From positions 3,596,001 to 3,660,000 of the forward strand of contig JAAHII010000001.1 in the NCBI GenBank assembly GCA_010671905.1: a stretch of 64,000 bases of DNA, in the 5' to 3' direction. Position 1 is the first letter of the stretch. Each line of letters opens with the position of its first letter. This stretch comes from Leptolyngbya sp. SIOISBB. Lineage in GTDB: Bacteria > Cyanobacteriota > Cyanobacteriia > Phormidesmidales > Phormidesmidaceae. The notes under the pieces were generated by a model. It worked only from the letters and a program-made list of their open reading frames with translations. It searched no databases and was not told the origin of the DNA. The translations under genes were made by a program, and so were the position numbers. Shown piece by piece: positions 1 to 10,264 of this stretch.

Positions 1-519
1 TCTGGACTTCTACCAACCACGAGTTTTATCAACGAAGATTTTATATTTCAAAATATCAAAGACGAATTCCTTCAAAGTAGAGATTTTCCCATCATCCATT
101 TAGCTACTCACGGCCAGTTCAGTTCCGACGTCAGTGAGACCTATTTAGTTGGATGGAATGAGCCATTACAGATTAAAGATTTTCAAATTCTTTTAAGAGA
201 ACAATTACCGCAAGTTCAACAACCCATTGAATTATTAGTGCTTAGTGCCTGTCAGACGGCCGAGGGAGATAGTCGGGCAGCACTGGGGTTGGCAGGATTT
301 GCCGTTCGTTCAGGAGCCAAAAGTACATTAGCTACACTATGGGCAGTCAACGATGCGTCCACTGGCTCACTGATTTCAGAATTCTATCAACAGCTAGCTC
401 AAGAACAACGCCCCAAAGCCAACGCATTGCGTGAAGCACAAATCAGCATGATTAATAGTGATGAGTTTAGCCATCCTTATTACTGGGCGCCCTTCGTCTT
501 AGTGGGCAACTGGCTTTAA
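1..519 (+). CDS. CHAT-domain caspase-like protease, C-terminal part (5' end outside window)
   Basis: The frame is open from base 1 to the TAA at 517-519, giving the last 172 residues of a longer protein. Two blocks identify the CHAT (caspase HetF associated with TPRs) peptidase fold. One is HLATHGQF, with the likely catalytic His at visible residue 37. The other is VLSACQTA, with the likely catalytic Cys at residue 84. The ending YYWAPFVLVGNW is the usual CHAT C-terminus. Family members normally carry TPR repeats upstream, which would lie left of the window. The next genes on this strand are DUF928 and CHASE2-GGDEF, with a TpsB transporter opposite, a neighbourhood I recall from other cyanobacteria. 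The substrate is unknown. The family call is secure; the role is not. Confidence 0.9.
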   Translation, partial: SGLLPTTSFINEDFIFQNIKDEFLQSRDFPIIHLATHGQFSSDVSETYLVGWNEPLQIKDFQILLREQLPQVQQPIELLVLSACQTAEGDSRAALGLAGFAVRSGAKSTLATLWAVNDASTGSLISEFYQQLAQEQRPKANALREAQISMINSDEFSHPYYWAPFVLVGNWL

Positions 520-527
520 TTACGTTA

Positions 528-563
528 CTCCGCCAACAACCCAGACTTCTGCTGATGGCGGAG
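528..563 (+). terminator. weak hairpin after the CHAT gene
   Basis: Eight-base arms CTCCGCCA (528-535) and TGGCGGAG (556-563) flank a 20-base loop just after the stop codon. There is no clear T-run, so this is only a possible terminator. Confidence 0.3.
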
Positions 564-1396
564 CGCCTATTCAGGCATTACCCTACGCAGCGTTGCTGAT
601 TGTAGCTATGAATTGAATCGCTGAAAAGAAGAACAAAACGAGTTAACTCACCATCGATAGCGGAGAGTGGGCATCTTGCCCGCGGTCTCAAACACCAGAT
701 TCATACTTCGATTCAGCCATGCCTCCATACTTATAACCAACCTTGAGCAATTAAGACTACTCATAAGCCTTGATGCTTCAGCTACTCATCGCTTAATTGA
801 GCCAAGAATCACTAGTCAGAGACGAAAACTGGTTGAAAGACTCATACGTTGCCCTGACTTTTCCTACTAAGTCCTAAGACAACCAAATATCAAGGGTTCC
901 AGGGTGGTCAAAGCCTGCCAGATTTTTCTCCCAAAAAGATAACGGGAAAAGTCAGATACGTTGCCATACTACCAAGAAAGATTTTGACCACTTAGCCTTA
1001 CAACACAAAAATAAAAGACTAGCTAATCCAGCTTCATAACTGATCTAAATAATTTTTGTATATAAAGAAACTGCCAAAATAGCAATTATATTCTTTTTGA
1101 TTCAGTGAGCAATTGAATAACTGCTTGCTATATTTAGCCGTAAAATTCAAAATAATGAAATGATGTCTCTTGGCCGAAAGCCTTATCAGCTGTCGCCAGA
1201 TAAATTCTATCAACTGTCTATGTAAGGCTCGGATAGTCATGATAGTCGCTGGCGTAAGGTTTCATGGAAAATAGGCATTTCTGAACATACATAGCATAAG
1301 CATAAGTTCAACCAAAAAATTATTTTCTAGAGATAGAGATTTTCAATTAAATTTGATTACTTAATATCTAGAGATATTCGGAGTTTAAAGATTTCA
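564..1396. other. intergenic region, no convincing gene
   Basis: About 830 bases between the CHAT and DUF928 genes. It has only short open frames (60-70 codons) without recognisable motifs or ribosome sites. The right half, from about 1040, is AT-rich and probably holds the promoter of the DUF928 gene. Similar words around 845-870 and 945-970 (GACTTTTC and its complement, each near ACGTTGCC) may be worn repeat remnants. Confidence 0.4.
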
Positions 1397-2131
1397 ATGA
1401 TGACCGCCCGTAAGACTTCTCTTGGCATTCTCTCGTCTATTCTAATCATGGTTCCCGTAGGAGCAGCCTTTGCTCAAGCAAGCGCGACCATAGAAGAGAC
1501 AACACCCTTTCAATTTAGCCCTCCCGATGATGGTCTACCCGACAATACCACTGGCGGAGCATCCCGCCCAGCAGGCAGTTGCCTCATGCAGCAAGGTGCC
1601 AATCAGGCCGCCAATATTACTCTGTTGGCACCAACTTCCTTTGTTGGAATAACGACTTCAGCACACCCTGAGTTTCTGTTGTACGCCGAACAAACACCAG
1701 TTGAACAAATCTTTATCAATATCCAGGATGCCCAAGGTACGCTGGTTTATCAGGGCTTTCAAGTATTATCGGCAGATACTGGTTTTTTTACTGTTAATTT
1801 GCCAGAGGACACCCCTGCGCTTGAACCTGACAATACTTATCAGCTCTCCGTAGTGCCGATTTGTGAGGCAACGCTACGACCAGATGATCCTATTTTGACC
1901 GGCTATGTCAAGCGAATCATCCTGCCGTCAGTGGTTGAGCCATCACCCCAATCATCGATACTTGAGACAGCGCAACGCTATGCAGACTCTGGGGTGTGGT
2001 ATGACACGTTACGCCTCATTGGGGATGCCTTGAGTGAGACCCCTGAAGATACCAACCTCCTGAACGCCTGGAATATCCTGTTGATGTCTGGAGGATTCTC
2101 AGATAGCGAACTCAATAGTTATAGCTTTTGA
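1397..2131 (+). CDS. secreted DUF928-family protein
   Basis: A 244-residue protein that starts at tandem ATG codons and has a typical signal peptide (hydrophobic residues about 8-25, AFAQA cleavage region), so it is exported. The mature part shows the DUF928 pattern: a GASRPAGSC block near residue 55, an alternating beta-like region, GFFTVNLP near residue 133, and a late Cys (VVPICEA) followed by GYVKRIILP. DUF928 has no known biochemical function. It often sits beside CHAT proteases and CHASE2 proteins in cyanobacteria, as here, so I infer a periplasmic or surface partner of that cluster. The two mature Cys residues could form a disulfide. A short C-terminal region from about 190 is predicted helical. 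Confidence 0.85.
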   Translation: MMTARKTSLGILSSILIMVPVGAAFAQASATIEETTPFQFSPPDDGLPDNTTGGASRPAGSCLMQQGANQAANITLLAPTSFVGITTSAHPEFLLYAEQTPVEQIFINIQDAQGTLVYQGFQVLSADTGFFTVNLPEDTPALEPDNTYQLSVVPICEATLRPDDPILTGYVKRIILPSVVEPSPQSSILETAQRYADSGVWYDTLRLIGDALSETPEDTNLLNAWNILLMSGGFSDSELNSYSF

Positions 2132-2334
2132 CTCATAGACTTAACTGATCACTCGTGGGCAAGGAACAATTCTGAACACAATTGCGGGAAATCTAGATAA
2201 AGACACTGTGAGACTAGAAGTTTCGCTAATCAAGAACACGAGTATCCATATATTTAGTTCAAATACTTGGCAGCAAGAGAATTATATTGAAGTGTCCTTT
2301 ATATCAGGACACAACAGCCATCAGAATTGGAATC

Positions 2335-4104
2335 ATGATGACTAGGTTGAGTAACTTGTTCACACAATCATATCAAGTCAAAACGGTACAATCCATATCT
2401 CCATTAGGGCTGGCAGGAATTATATCTTTTGCGGTAACAGTTTGCTTATTCTTACTGAATCAAAGCATTAACTTCCAAGTATTAGAATGGGTAATTTACG
2501 ATCAGTATTTTCGCTTACTCCCAACCGAAGATATCGATTCTCGCTTGCTGATTGTTACAGTTGATGAGCCTGATATTTCCCAACTCCAGCAGTGGCCATT
2601 ATCAGATGCCAACTTACTCAACGCACTGCAGCAAATAGAAAAATATGATCCGCGGGTAATTGCTTTAGACATCTATCGAGATTTTCCAGTACCGCCTGGT
2701 AATGATGGCTTAGAGACGTTTTTCAGAAATGCTCCTCACCTAATTGGAGTCGAGAAAGTCACAGGAACTCCTGTAGCTCCACCACCTGTACTTGCAGAAC
2801 AAAACCAAGTTGCTCTAGCTGATATTGTTCTCGATGGTGATGGGACGGTTAGACGGGCATTATTGTCGGTAAAGCATGAAGGTCAGCCTAAATGGACACT
2901 AGGAGCTAGTGCTGCTCTTTTATATCTGCAACAGGATGGCATTATTATTGACCCGACAATTCGTGATGAATTCACGTTGTCCACAGGAATTTCGTTCCCA
3001 AGGCTACAGCCTAACCAAGGTGGCTACTCACGCGTTGATAACCGTGGATATCAGATATTGCTCAAGTTCCGCGGTCCAGATAATGCTTTTGAGACCATAT
3101 CGATACAAGATGTCTTGAATGACAGAGTTCAAGCAGACATGATTCGCGATCGCATTGTCTTAATTGGCACGATCGCACCTAGTCTTAACGATTTTACTTA
3201 CACCCCTTATCAGCACAGTACGCTAACCGATACGAGCCAAAGTCCAGGAGTCGCAATCCATGCGCATATTGCTAGTCAGATACTCAGCACAGCACTCGAT
3301 GGGCGATCACAAATACGCTCCTGGTCAACTGCAGCAGAATGGGGATGGGTCTACTGGTGGTGCTTCCTCGGGAGCGGCCTCATCCTAATACCACAATGGC
3401 ATAGCCGGAGAGGGGCGGCAGCATTTATATCCACCATGGTCCCCATTCTCGGCTTGAGTATTGGGCTGATCATCTGCAATGGCATATTGTTTGGGGCTGG
3501 CTGGTGGATTCCTGGGATTCCTCCACTGCTAGGAATTGTCATATCAGCAACTGTGAGTTTGTCATCCAACAATCTACGACTTTTGAAGGCGGCTTATGTT
3601 GATGGGCTCACAGAGGTCTTAAATCGTAGAGCTTTCAATCAACAAATTCTAGTCATCCAGAAGCAGTCCCAACCAATATCAATCTTGCTGTGTGATATTG
3701 ACCACTTCAAAGGCTACAACGATTTTTACGGACATCCTGCAGGAGATGCCTGCATCAAACAAGTAGCAAAAGCTATCGGCCAAGCCATCCGGTCACAAGA
3801 TATCATCGCCCGCTATGGCGGGGAAGAGTTTGCTGTGATTTTGCACAAAACATCTGCTCAGAAAGCCTGCGAAATTGCAGAAAGAATGAGGCAAAATGTA
3901 TACGATTGTCAACTACCCCATGAAGCTTCTCCAGTCAGTGATTATGTCAGCATCAGTTGTGGCGTAGCGACTAGACCGGCGAAGAGCCATATGCAACTCT
4001 CAGAAATTCTTGCACAAGCAGACCAAGCACTATATGAAGCCAAACACCATGGCCGAAACCAAATTTCTCTTTATCAGACAGCTGACATAAAATGGCTTAT
4101 TTAA
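2335..4104 (+). CDS. CHASE2-GGDEF diguanylate cyclase
   Basis: Makes cyclic di-GMP from two GTP in response to an extracytoplasmic signal. I start at the ATG at 2335 (589 residues); an in-frame TTG at 2287 would add 16. Order: one N-terminal membrane helix (about residues 26-42), a CHASE2 extracellular sensor to about 335, three membrane helices between about 345 and 415, and a GGDEF domain from about 425. The active site is intact as GGEEF at 495-499. RSQD at 486-489, five residues before it, matches the product-inhibition I-site, so both activity and feedback look preserved. CHASE2 ligands are unknown. Its position between a DUF928 gene and a convergent TpsB gene suggests control of surface adhesion or secretion, which is inference. 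Confidence 0.9.
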   Translation: MMTRLSNLFTQSYQVKTVQSISPLGLAGIISFAVTVCLFLLNQSINFQVLEWVIYDQYFRLLPTEDIDSRLLIVTVDEPDISQLQQWPLSDANLLNALQQIEKYDPRVIALDIYRDFPVPPGNDGLETFFRNAPHLIGVEKVTGTPVAPPPVLAEQNQVALADIVLDGDGTVRRALLSVKHEGQPKWTLGASAALLYLQQDGIIIDPTIRDEFTLSTGISFPRLQPNQGGYSRVDNRGYQILLKFRGPDNAFETISIQDVLNDRVQADMIRDRIVLIGTIAPSLNDFTYTPYQHSTLTDTSQSPGVAIHAHIASQILSTALDGRSQIRSWSTAAEWGWVYWWCFLGSGLILIPQWHSRRGAAAFISTMVPILGLSIGLIICNGILFGAGWWIPGIPPLLGIVISATVSLSSNNLRLLKAAYVDGLTEVLNRRAFNQQILVIQKQSQPISILLCDIDHFKGYNDFYGHPAGDACIKQVAKAIGQAIRSQDIIARYGGEEFAVILHKTSAQKACEIAERMRQNVYDCQLPHEASPVSDYVSISCGVATRPAKSHMQLSEILAQADQALYEAKHHGRNQISLYQTADIKWLI

Positions 4105-4255
4105 GCCATTACCAATGCTTGAGAAGACCGCAGAAGTCAGTCTTTTTCATACATAATATTTGGCCAATAATAAAGTATTATCGCTTCCAAGTATCAGCTC
4201 TCAGTAATTTATTTAAAAGAATTCAATCCGACAACCACAGCTATGATTCAAAAGG

Positions 4256-6105
4256 TCAAAAAAGTTTTATATTAATTCCAAATGAAAACCCTGATTCTTG
4301 CCAAGTATTACCAATATCAAAAGTATCCACTAGGGGTAGAGCATAATCTAAGCGTGCAGTGAAGTTATCTTCGATTTGAAAGATAAATCCTGCACCAACT
4401 GAAGCCAAGGTTTGTTGTCTCAGTGATTGACTATCATCATTCCAGGCATAACCATAATCTAAAAAGGGTGAAATAATTCCAATTGCATTTTGTTCAGGCC
4501 AATCTAGCACTGGAGTACGCAGTTCAACTGAAGCAATTATGCCGTTATCCGCAAGTATTTGATCTTTACGATATCCTCGGACGTTACCCACACCACCTAA
4601 GCCGAAGAGTTCAGAAGCTACCAAAGGTCGATCAGCTATTTGTCCAGCAGCACGAGTTACTAACAGCCAATGTGGATTAAGTTGCTGTAACCATAGGGCT
4701 TGTCCTTGCCACATCAAGAATTCTGCCTCTGGTTCATCAGGATTAGAACTACTGGTGGCCCCCAACCAAGATGTCCCCAACCGAAAGCGCGACTCCAAAC
4801 TAAGCAATTGATTAGGGACTTGGTGCTGCCATTCTTGGCTAAACTGTAATGCCGTAATTCTGGTAAAACCATTCTCTGTTGCACCAGTCCCTGGAAAACC
4901 AAAAGCAATTCTCGATAAACCAGCAGGCTCAATATAGCTTTGGCCACTTCTTTGTTCGAGTTGCAAACCCAGGGTTACGCGATCTCGGGTTGTTTCATGA
5001 ATCGGGTGGCGAATTCCAAGTTGCCAGGTGTGGGCTTCTGATTGTGGTGCAATCAACCCAAAAGGCTCTTCAACAATTTCACTAGCTGCATAGGAATATC
5101 CAAACTCAACTTGGGTATTCCGAGGACTCATCGGGAATGCATAATCTACTTCTATAACATTGCTGCGACCAGCATGTTGATATCGCAACTGCAAAGCGTC
5201 CCCATAGCCTGTCAAATTTTTGTTCGCTTACTTCAACAACTTGCTGAAATGTGCTCAGCAGGGGATTCTCATAATTATTAAGTTGCACATTTAAGGCGAA
5301 TGTCTCAGCTTCTTGAACACGAACCACTAGAGAATTCTCTCCAGGCTTCGGCGTTGCAACCAGTTCTGCGGAAATACTAGAAATTAACGGATTTAACTGT
5401 AAAAGCTGTAGTGATTGTAAAACATCATCAATATTGACTGGTGGTCCCGATGATAAAGCAAGACGGCTGCTGATATAGTCTGGGTTAAGGCGCTGAGTAC
5501 CTTCGATTTTAATATCAGCTAGTCGTCCTTCTAAAACTCTGATCGTTACAATACCGGCATCAACAATCTGATCGGCAGGAATCAATGCACCAGAGGTGAT
5601 ATAACCGGCATCAATATACAATTGTGTAACGGCATCTCTAGCTTCCAGTAATTCTAGGAAGGTAATTGGACGATTTAGGAAAGGATTGAGAATATCTGCG
5701 ATTTGCTCATCAGTAAATACAGTATTACCTTCCAAATCAAACTGCAGCACATTGACAGTTTCAATCGCTGAGCCTGGCAAGGGAAATAGGTTATCAGGTA
5801 AACCATCGGGCGAAGCAGGCAAAAAGATCAGAAGGATCTGGTAGAGGCTCTAAAGTTGGAGGAGTTTGCGGCAGCGGGGCAGGACGATCAGGTGGTAAAG
5901 GCAGCGACTGCTGTGACAGTAACGAAGGAGAGTCTATGGCGTCAAAGTCTGATGCATCAATCACTCTCCTTGCCTGGTCTAAATCAGTTGTTTGCTCTAA
6001 TTGAGCTTCGACCACCGGAAAAGACCGCGCAAAGCCAGGGCTGCTAGCCCCTAATAGGCAACAAGGCACTAGACCAATGACAACAGTTATCTTGTGATCA
6101 GGCAT
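4256..6105 (-). pseudogene. TpsB/FhaC-type outer-membrane transporter of two-partner secretion, split by two frameshifts
   Basis: Read as one gene this is about 616 residues. The N-terminal frame (start near 6105; a further ATG lies at 6144) has a signal peptide ending near GFARS and a proline-rich linker. The middle frame (5106-5822) has the POTRA domains. The C-terminal frame (4256-5215) has the 16-strand barrel and ends in Phe, the usual outer-membrane assembly signal. Frame 1 passes to frame 2 at the A5 tract 5821-5825 if one base is added. Frame 2 passes to frame 3 at the T5 tract 5217-5221 if one base is removed. The two changes compensate, and the protein reads smoothly on both sides. 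It is therefore either a very recent pseudogene, a phase-variable gene, or two sequence errors. No TpsA exoprotein is visible here. Confidence 0.85.
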
Positions 6106-6144
6106 CTTGGCAATCAAATCGTGCGCCAGAAAGCTTAAAAGCAT

Positions 6145-7062
6145 CTAGAAATATTACCCTGACTTTATATTTACGAAACATATTTAATTCTTTAAGTTCA
6201 CTACATACTTAATTGTTGCTCGATGTTCTCATTTAGCTATCAAGCTCACTGATATTAAAATTCAGGGATTTATGAGTGTTTTTTATTTTTGCCCATGTGT
6301 GCCAGATTCAAGGTTTCATAAAAATCTGTCTAGGCAAAAATCAGATTCTTAATAAGTTTTTATTTAATATTATAAGGAAGCTATTATTTATATTATATTT
6401 CAGTTATAAAGAAGAAATTAAATAGTCATCTACTCTAAATAAAATATGCAGCCCAAACCTCCTATTGACGTAGGAAGTATATGCAACAATCACCCTGAAT
6501 CTCCACAATACCTTTCTGTATAGGAGTACCCATTGGGGGATACCGTATAGGAGCTCCAAGATAACTTGAAGCTATCAGCAACTCTTTAACTTTAAGTTTA
6601 CACACTCAATTACAGGTGATCTTGCAATGAACGCGCGCTCTTAACTGAGTCGGCACCCATGGGCCACAAGTATGAGACGATAACGAGCATAAACTCTGGC
6701 CTTGGTGATTCACCGCCAAAATCAGAGGTAAGGCAACCTATTAAGTGTTTCCACAGACTTTAAGTGTCCTGTAAGCAAGCTGAGTCACGCGGACTAAATT
6801 TCAGTATCACTGCCATTACCTGGTCTATTACCTGACCATCGTTTCAGAAAATGACTGAGATGACAGCATCAAATGATAGGATCTTTCCAGTTTAAGGTTG
6901 AATTAAGTTGAGAAAAAGGTTCTGATAGTTTTCTCAGCGGATTGAGAGTTCAAGATCCTATTATGGAAAATGGGTGTTTTCTAGAATTTGATGTCATCAC
7001 CCAAGCTCGTTGACCTGCTTTCTGCCAATCTTTACTAGTCTTACTTGGAGCTACCATTCAAT
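6145..7062. other. intergenic region between the TpsB gene and purF
   Basis: About 900 bases without a supportable gene. The left 300 bases are very AT-rich and should contain the divergent TpsB promoter. A direct repeat of GTATAGGAG occurs near 6520 and 6548. The right side leads to purF and shows no feature I recognise. Confidence 0.4.
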
Positions 7063-8592
7063 ATGACTTTGCGATCGCCCTCCCCAGCGGATCAACAGCC
7101 TCCGCTCACTGATGAGGTCTCTCGCCCCGATAAGCCTGAAGAGGCTTGCGGCGTTTTTGGGGTGTACGCTCCGACCGAAGATGTAGCTGCATTATCCTAT
7201 TTTGGCTTGTTTGCGCTGCAACATCGTGGCCAAGAGTCAGCAGGCATTGCGACCTTTGAGCAGGGTCAGTTACATAGCTATAAGCACATGGGTTTGGTGT
7301 CGCAAGTCTTTGATGATGCCAAACTCAAAACGCTGCCAGGGCAGTTTGCGATCGGACACACGCGCTATTCCACAACGGGATCTAGCCATTTGGCGAATGC
7401 CCAACCCGCGATCGCACCCACTCAATTTGGTGACATCGCTTTGGCTCACAACGGTAACGTAGTCAACGCCGCCTCCCTCAAGGCAGAACTCCATGAAACC
7501 GGGCACGATTTTGAGGGCACAGCTGATACAGAAATGATCGTCTGCGCCATGGCCGAAGCCGTAGATGAAGGTCAAGGCTGGATCCAAGGTGCAATTTCTG
7601 CCTTCAAACGTTGCCAAGGGGCATTTAGCCTGGTTGTGGGCACGCCAGCTGGCATTATTGGTGCTCGTGATCCCCACGGCATTCGTCCTCTCGTATTGGG
7701 CATTTTGGGTGATGAACCGAGTCAGGCTGGTGGTCCTGCGAACTATGTCTTGTCCTCTGAAACATGTGGCTTAGATATTATTGGCGCTCACTACGTACGC
7801 GATATCGAACCCGGGGAATTGGTGTGGATCACCGAGTCGGGCATCACTTCAATGCAGTGGGATACTCAAGCAGATCGCAAACTCTGCGTGTTTGAGATGA
7901 TTTATTTCTCCCGTCCCGATAGCGTCGTGAATGAAGAAACTCTGTATACCTATCGGATGCGGCTAGGTGAAGAGTTGGCCCGTGAGTCGCCAGCTGATGT
8001 GGATTTGATTATGGCAGTGCCCGATTCCGGGGTACCCGCAGCCATTGGCTTCTCTCAGGAGTCACATATTCCCTATGCCGAAGGCTTAATCAAAAATCGC
8101 TACGTCGGCCGGACTTTCATTCAGCCCACTCAGTCAATGCGAGAAGTGGGTATCCGCATGAAGTTGAATCCCCTGAAGGATGTTCTAAACGGTCAGCGAG
8201 TACTCATTGTCGATGACTCGATTGTGCGAGGCACGACCAGTTACAAAATTGTGAAAGCACTGCGGGAAGCTGGAGCGACAGAAGTACATATGCGGATTTC
8301 ATCACCGCCTGTTACCCACCCTTGTTTTTTTGGGATTGATACCGACAACCAAGAACAACTGATTGCCGCCAATCTGACGGTAGACGAGATTGCCCAGAAA
8401 ATTGGGGTTGATTCGCTGGCGTATCTCAGCTGGGAAGGCATGTTGAAAGCAACGCATCAAGATCCCAACAGTTTTTGTTCTGCTTGCTTTACTGGCAATT
8501 ATCCAGTTGATATTCCAGACCCCTATAAGCGATCGAAGCTCAAGTTCGAAACTTCAACCCCGCCAAAAGCAACCCCCGTCTCACCTCTTTGA
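7063..8592 (+). CDS. purF: amidophosphoribosyltransferase
   Basis: First committed step of purine synthesis: PRPP plus glutamine gives phosphoribosylamine. I choose the ATG at 7063 (509 residues), which has GGAG about 13 bases upstream; an in-frame TTG at 7045 would add six residues. An N-terminal propeptide precedes the nucleophile Cys29 in ACGVFGVY, so self-cleavage at Cys29 is expected. The glutaminase domain (HRGQESAGI, HNGNV) fills the first half. The PRPP loop VLIVDDSIVRGTT is at about 380-392. Cysteines in LCVFEMIYF, HPCFFGID and FCSACF fit the iron-sulfur (Bacillus-type) class, which is known to be oxygen-sensitive. No purL neighbour is seen, so the gene stands alone. Confidence 0.97.
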   Translation: MTLRSPSPADQQPPLTDEVSRPDKPEEACGVFGVYAPTEDVAALSYFGLFALQHRGQESAGIATFEQGQLHSYKHMGLVSQVFDDAKLKTLPGQFAIGHTRYSTTGSSHLANAQPAIAPTQFGDIALAHNGNVVNAASLKAELHETGHDFEGTADTEMIVCAMAEAVDEGQGWIQGAISAFKRCQGAFSLVVGTPAGIIGARDPHGIRPLVLGILGDEPSQAGGPANYVLSSETCGLDIIGAHYVRDIEPGELVWITESGITSMQWDTQADRKLCVFEMIYFSRPDSVVNEETLYTYRMRLGEELARESPADVDLIMAVPDSGVPAAIGFSQESHIPYAEGLIKNRYVGRTFIQPTQSMREVGIRMKLNPLKDVLNGQRVLIVDDSIVRGTTSYKIVKALREAGATEVHMRISSPPVTHPCFFGIDTDNQEQLIAANLTVDEIAQKIGVDSLAYLSWEGMLKATHQDPNSFCSACFTGNYPVDIPDPYKRSKLKFETSTPPKATPVSPL

Positions 8593-8746
8593 TCAGCTGC
8601 TCAAAACCTTGGCCCAAGACATTCACCTCGACTGGGTTAGCATTGCGGCTAGCTCACATCGCTCATAACAAGGGTTAGGCTATCTTTTGAGACAACTGAA
8701 TCACTGTTAAATCTCAGGACAATTAATTCCAGTTTGTTGCACCATT

Positions 8747-8995
8747 ATGGCCAAGCCAAAACATACTCAAGCCCATCTCTCTCGGACCGTACCGAAAAAT
8801 CAATCTGAATTCTTTAAACAGCGCACCCGTGACTCAATGACTTATTACATGGGCGCTAAGTTGATCGAAGTCGGTGTGAATCCGAAGAATACAATCTATC
8901 GCTGGAAAACCGAAATCAAAGGCAGCCAGGAAGTTATCACCGTCAGTGCTTATTGGGGTGAAACTCGCGCCAAAATCGAGGCCGAGGAAGCGTAG
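8747..8995 (+). CDS. small conserved-looking hypothetical protein (82 aa)
   Basis: An 82-residue soluble protein rich in Lys, Thr and Glu, with the central block MTYYMGAKLIEVGVNP followed by a beta-like IYRWKTEIKGSQEVITVSAYWG. It has no signal peptide, no membrane helix and no cysteine. Codon use matches the neighbours and no longer competing frame exists, so I take it as a real gene. I do not recognise the family. It lies 154 bases after purF in the same direction and could be co-transcribed with it. It ends 129 bases before the convergent dnaN stop. Confidence 0.65.
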   Translation: MAKPKHTQAHLSRTVPKNQSEFFKQRTRDSMTYYMGAKLIEVGVNPKNTIYRWKTEIKGSQEVITVSAYWGETRAKIEAEEA

Positions 8996-9124
8996 GAGTC
9001 GAGCTTCAACGCATTAGTTAGGGCTCAGTTGCTTCAAATACTTTTACCGTCTTGGTCTTAAAATCCAGTGATGAAAAAACTGCGCTGCAGGAATCAGAGC
9101 GTCGATTTCCTTGGCTAACTAACG

Positions 9125-10264
9125 TTAGCTCCGAATCTGCACTGGCATGACGAGATAAGTCATTTGCAACTCACCCAGCGGAATAATGACTGACGGACTG
9201 GTTGCTGAATTGCACTGAAGTTGCACTTCAGTAGTACCCAATGCCTTCAAACCATCTAACAGATAGCGAACATTAAAAGCAATATCGAGAGAATCACCGG
9301 TGATTTGAGCAGCCACAACTTCGCGGCCACTACCGACTTCTTGAGCTTCTACCGACACGGCGACGGATTGCTGGTCAGGGTCCAGAGAGAGTTTAACAAT
9401 GTTATTTTTTTGATCTGCCAAAACAGCGATGCGCTCTAGGGCATCCATCATTAGTTTGCGATCCAGGGTAACTTGGCGCTCAAACTGCTTGGGAACGAGC
9501 TGACGATAGTTGGGATATTGGCCTTCGAGCAAACGGGTGGTAAGGCGCTGCTCACCCAATTCAAAAATGACTTGAGTGCGATCGAACTTGAGCGCGATCG
9601 GTTCAGCCGACGTATACGTTTGCAACATCCGCTCTAGATCACGGAGGGCCTTAGCTGGGACCGTGACATCCATTTGGGCATCCGTATCATCTTGCCTGCC
9701 GGATTCATCGCTGGTCCTCACCACGGCTAGCCGATGGCCATCTGTGGCAGCAAACTCCAGCACCTCTGGTTCGGCCATGAGATGTACCCCGGTAAGCACT
9801 TGCTTACTCTCATCGGCACTCGTCGCAAACAAAGCGCCTTTAAGACCTTCGAGCAACGCTTCAATGGAGAGTTCTGCGGCCTGCCCCTCTTCGATAACGG
9901 GCAAATTGGGGTAATCTTCAGCACTGAGCCCTCGGACTTCATATTCTCCAGAAGAGCTTGTGATTGTCACCGCAGCGTCTTCTTGAGTTTCCCGAATCGT
10001 GATGTCTTCAGCGGGCAATCGCGCAATAATGCTTTCCAGTAGCTTAGCGGGCAGCGTTAATTCCCCAGGCTCTTCTACAGTGGCTTGAAAGGAGGTTTGC
10101 ATCCCCATCGTCTCGTCGAATCCAATCAGAGTGACCTGTTGAGTTTCTTCGTTTACCTTAACTAGTACATTACTGAGGACAGGCTTGCTGGGTCTAGAAG
10201 GGACAACTCGGCCTACGAGAGAAAGGTGAGTATTCAGTTCACTTTGTGGACAAACGAATTTCAT
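9125..10264 (-). CDS. dnaN: DNA polymerase III sliding clamp (beta subunit)
   Basis: The ring-shaped clamp that tethers the replicative polymerase to DNA. The start is set at the ATG read from 10264, because MKFVCPQSELNTHLSLV is the normal beginning of cyanobacterial clamps; the frame stays open 19 codons upstream but that part has no family resemblance. This gives 379 residues, the usual length. Recognisable blocks are PVLSNVLV, ATDGHRLAVV and the C-terminal MTYLVMPVQIR, the clamp ending. It lies downstream of dnaA on the same strand, separated by about 600 bases that carry the origin-like region, the classical bacterial dnaA-oriC-dnaN order. Confidence 0.97.
   Translation of the reverse strand: MKFVCPQSELNTHLSLVGRVVPSRPSKPVLSNVLVKVNEETQQVTLIGFDETMGMQTSFQATVEEPGELTLPAKLLESIIARLPAEDITIRETQEDAAVTITSSSGEYEVRGLSAEDYPNLPVIEEGQAAELSIEALLEGLKGALFATSADESKQVLTGVHLMAEPEVLEFAATDGHRLAVVRTSDESGRQDDTDAQMDVTVPAKALRDLERMLQTYTSAEPIALKFDRTQVIFELGEQRLTTRLLEGQYPNYRQLVPKQFERQVTLDRKLMMDALERIAVLADQKNNIVKLSLDPDQQSVAVSVEAQEVGSGREVVAAQITGDSLDIAFNVRYLLDGLKALGTTEVQLQCNSATSPSVIIPLGELQMTYLVMPVQIRS

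Noticed and set aside
1034-1240. Minus-strand open frame of 68 codons in the first gap
   Set aside because: AT-rich, low-complexity translation without family features.
7270-7677. Minus-strand open frame of 135 codons inside purF
   Set aside because: It is a shadow of a strongly conserved gene; no family resemblance and no ribosome site.
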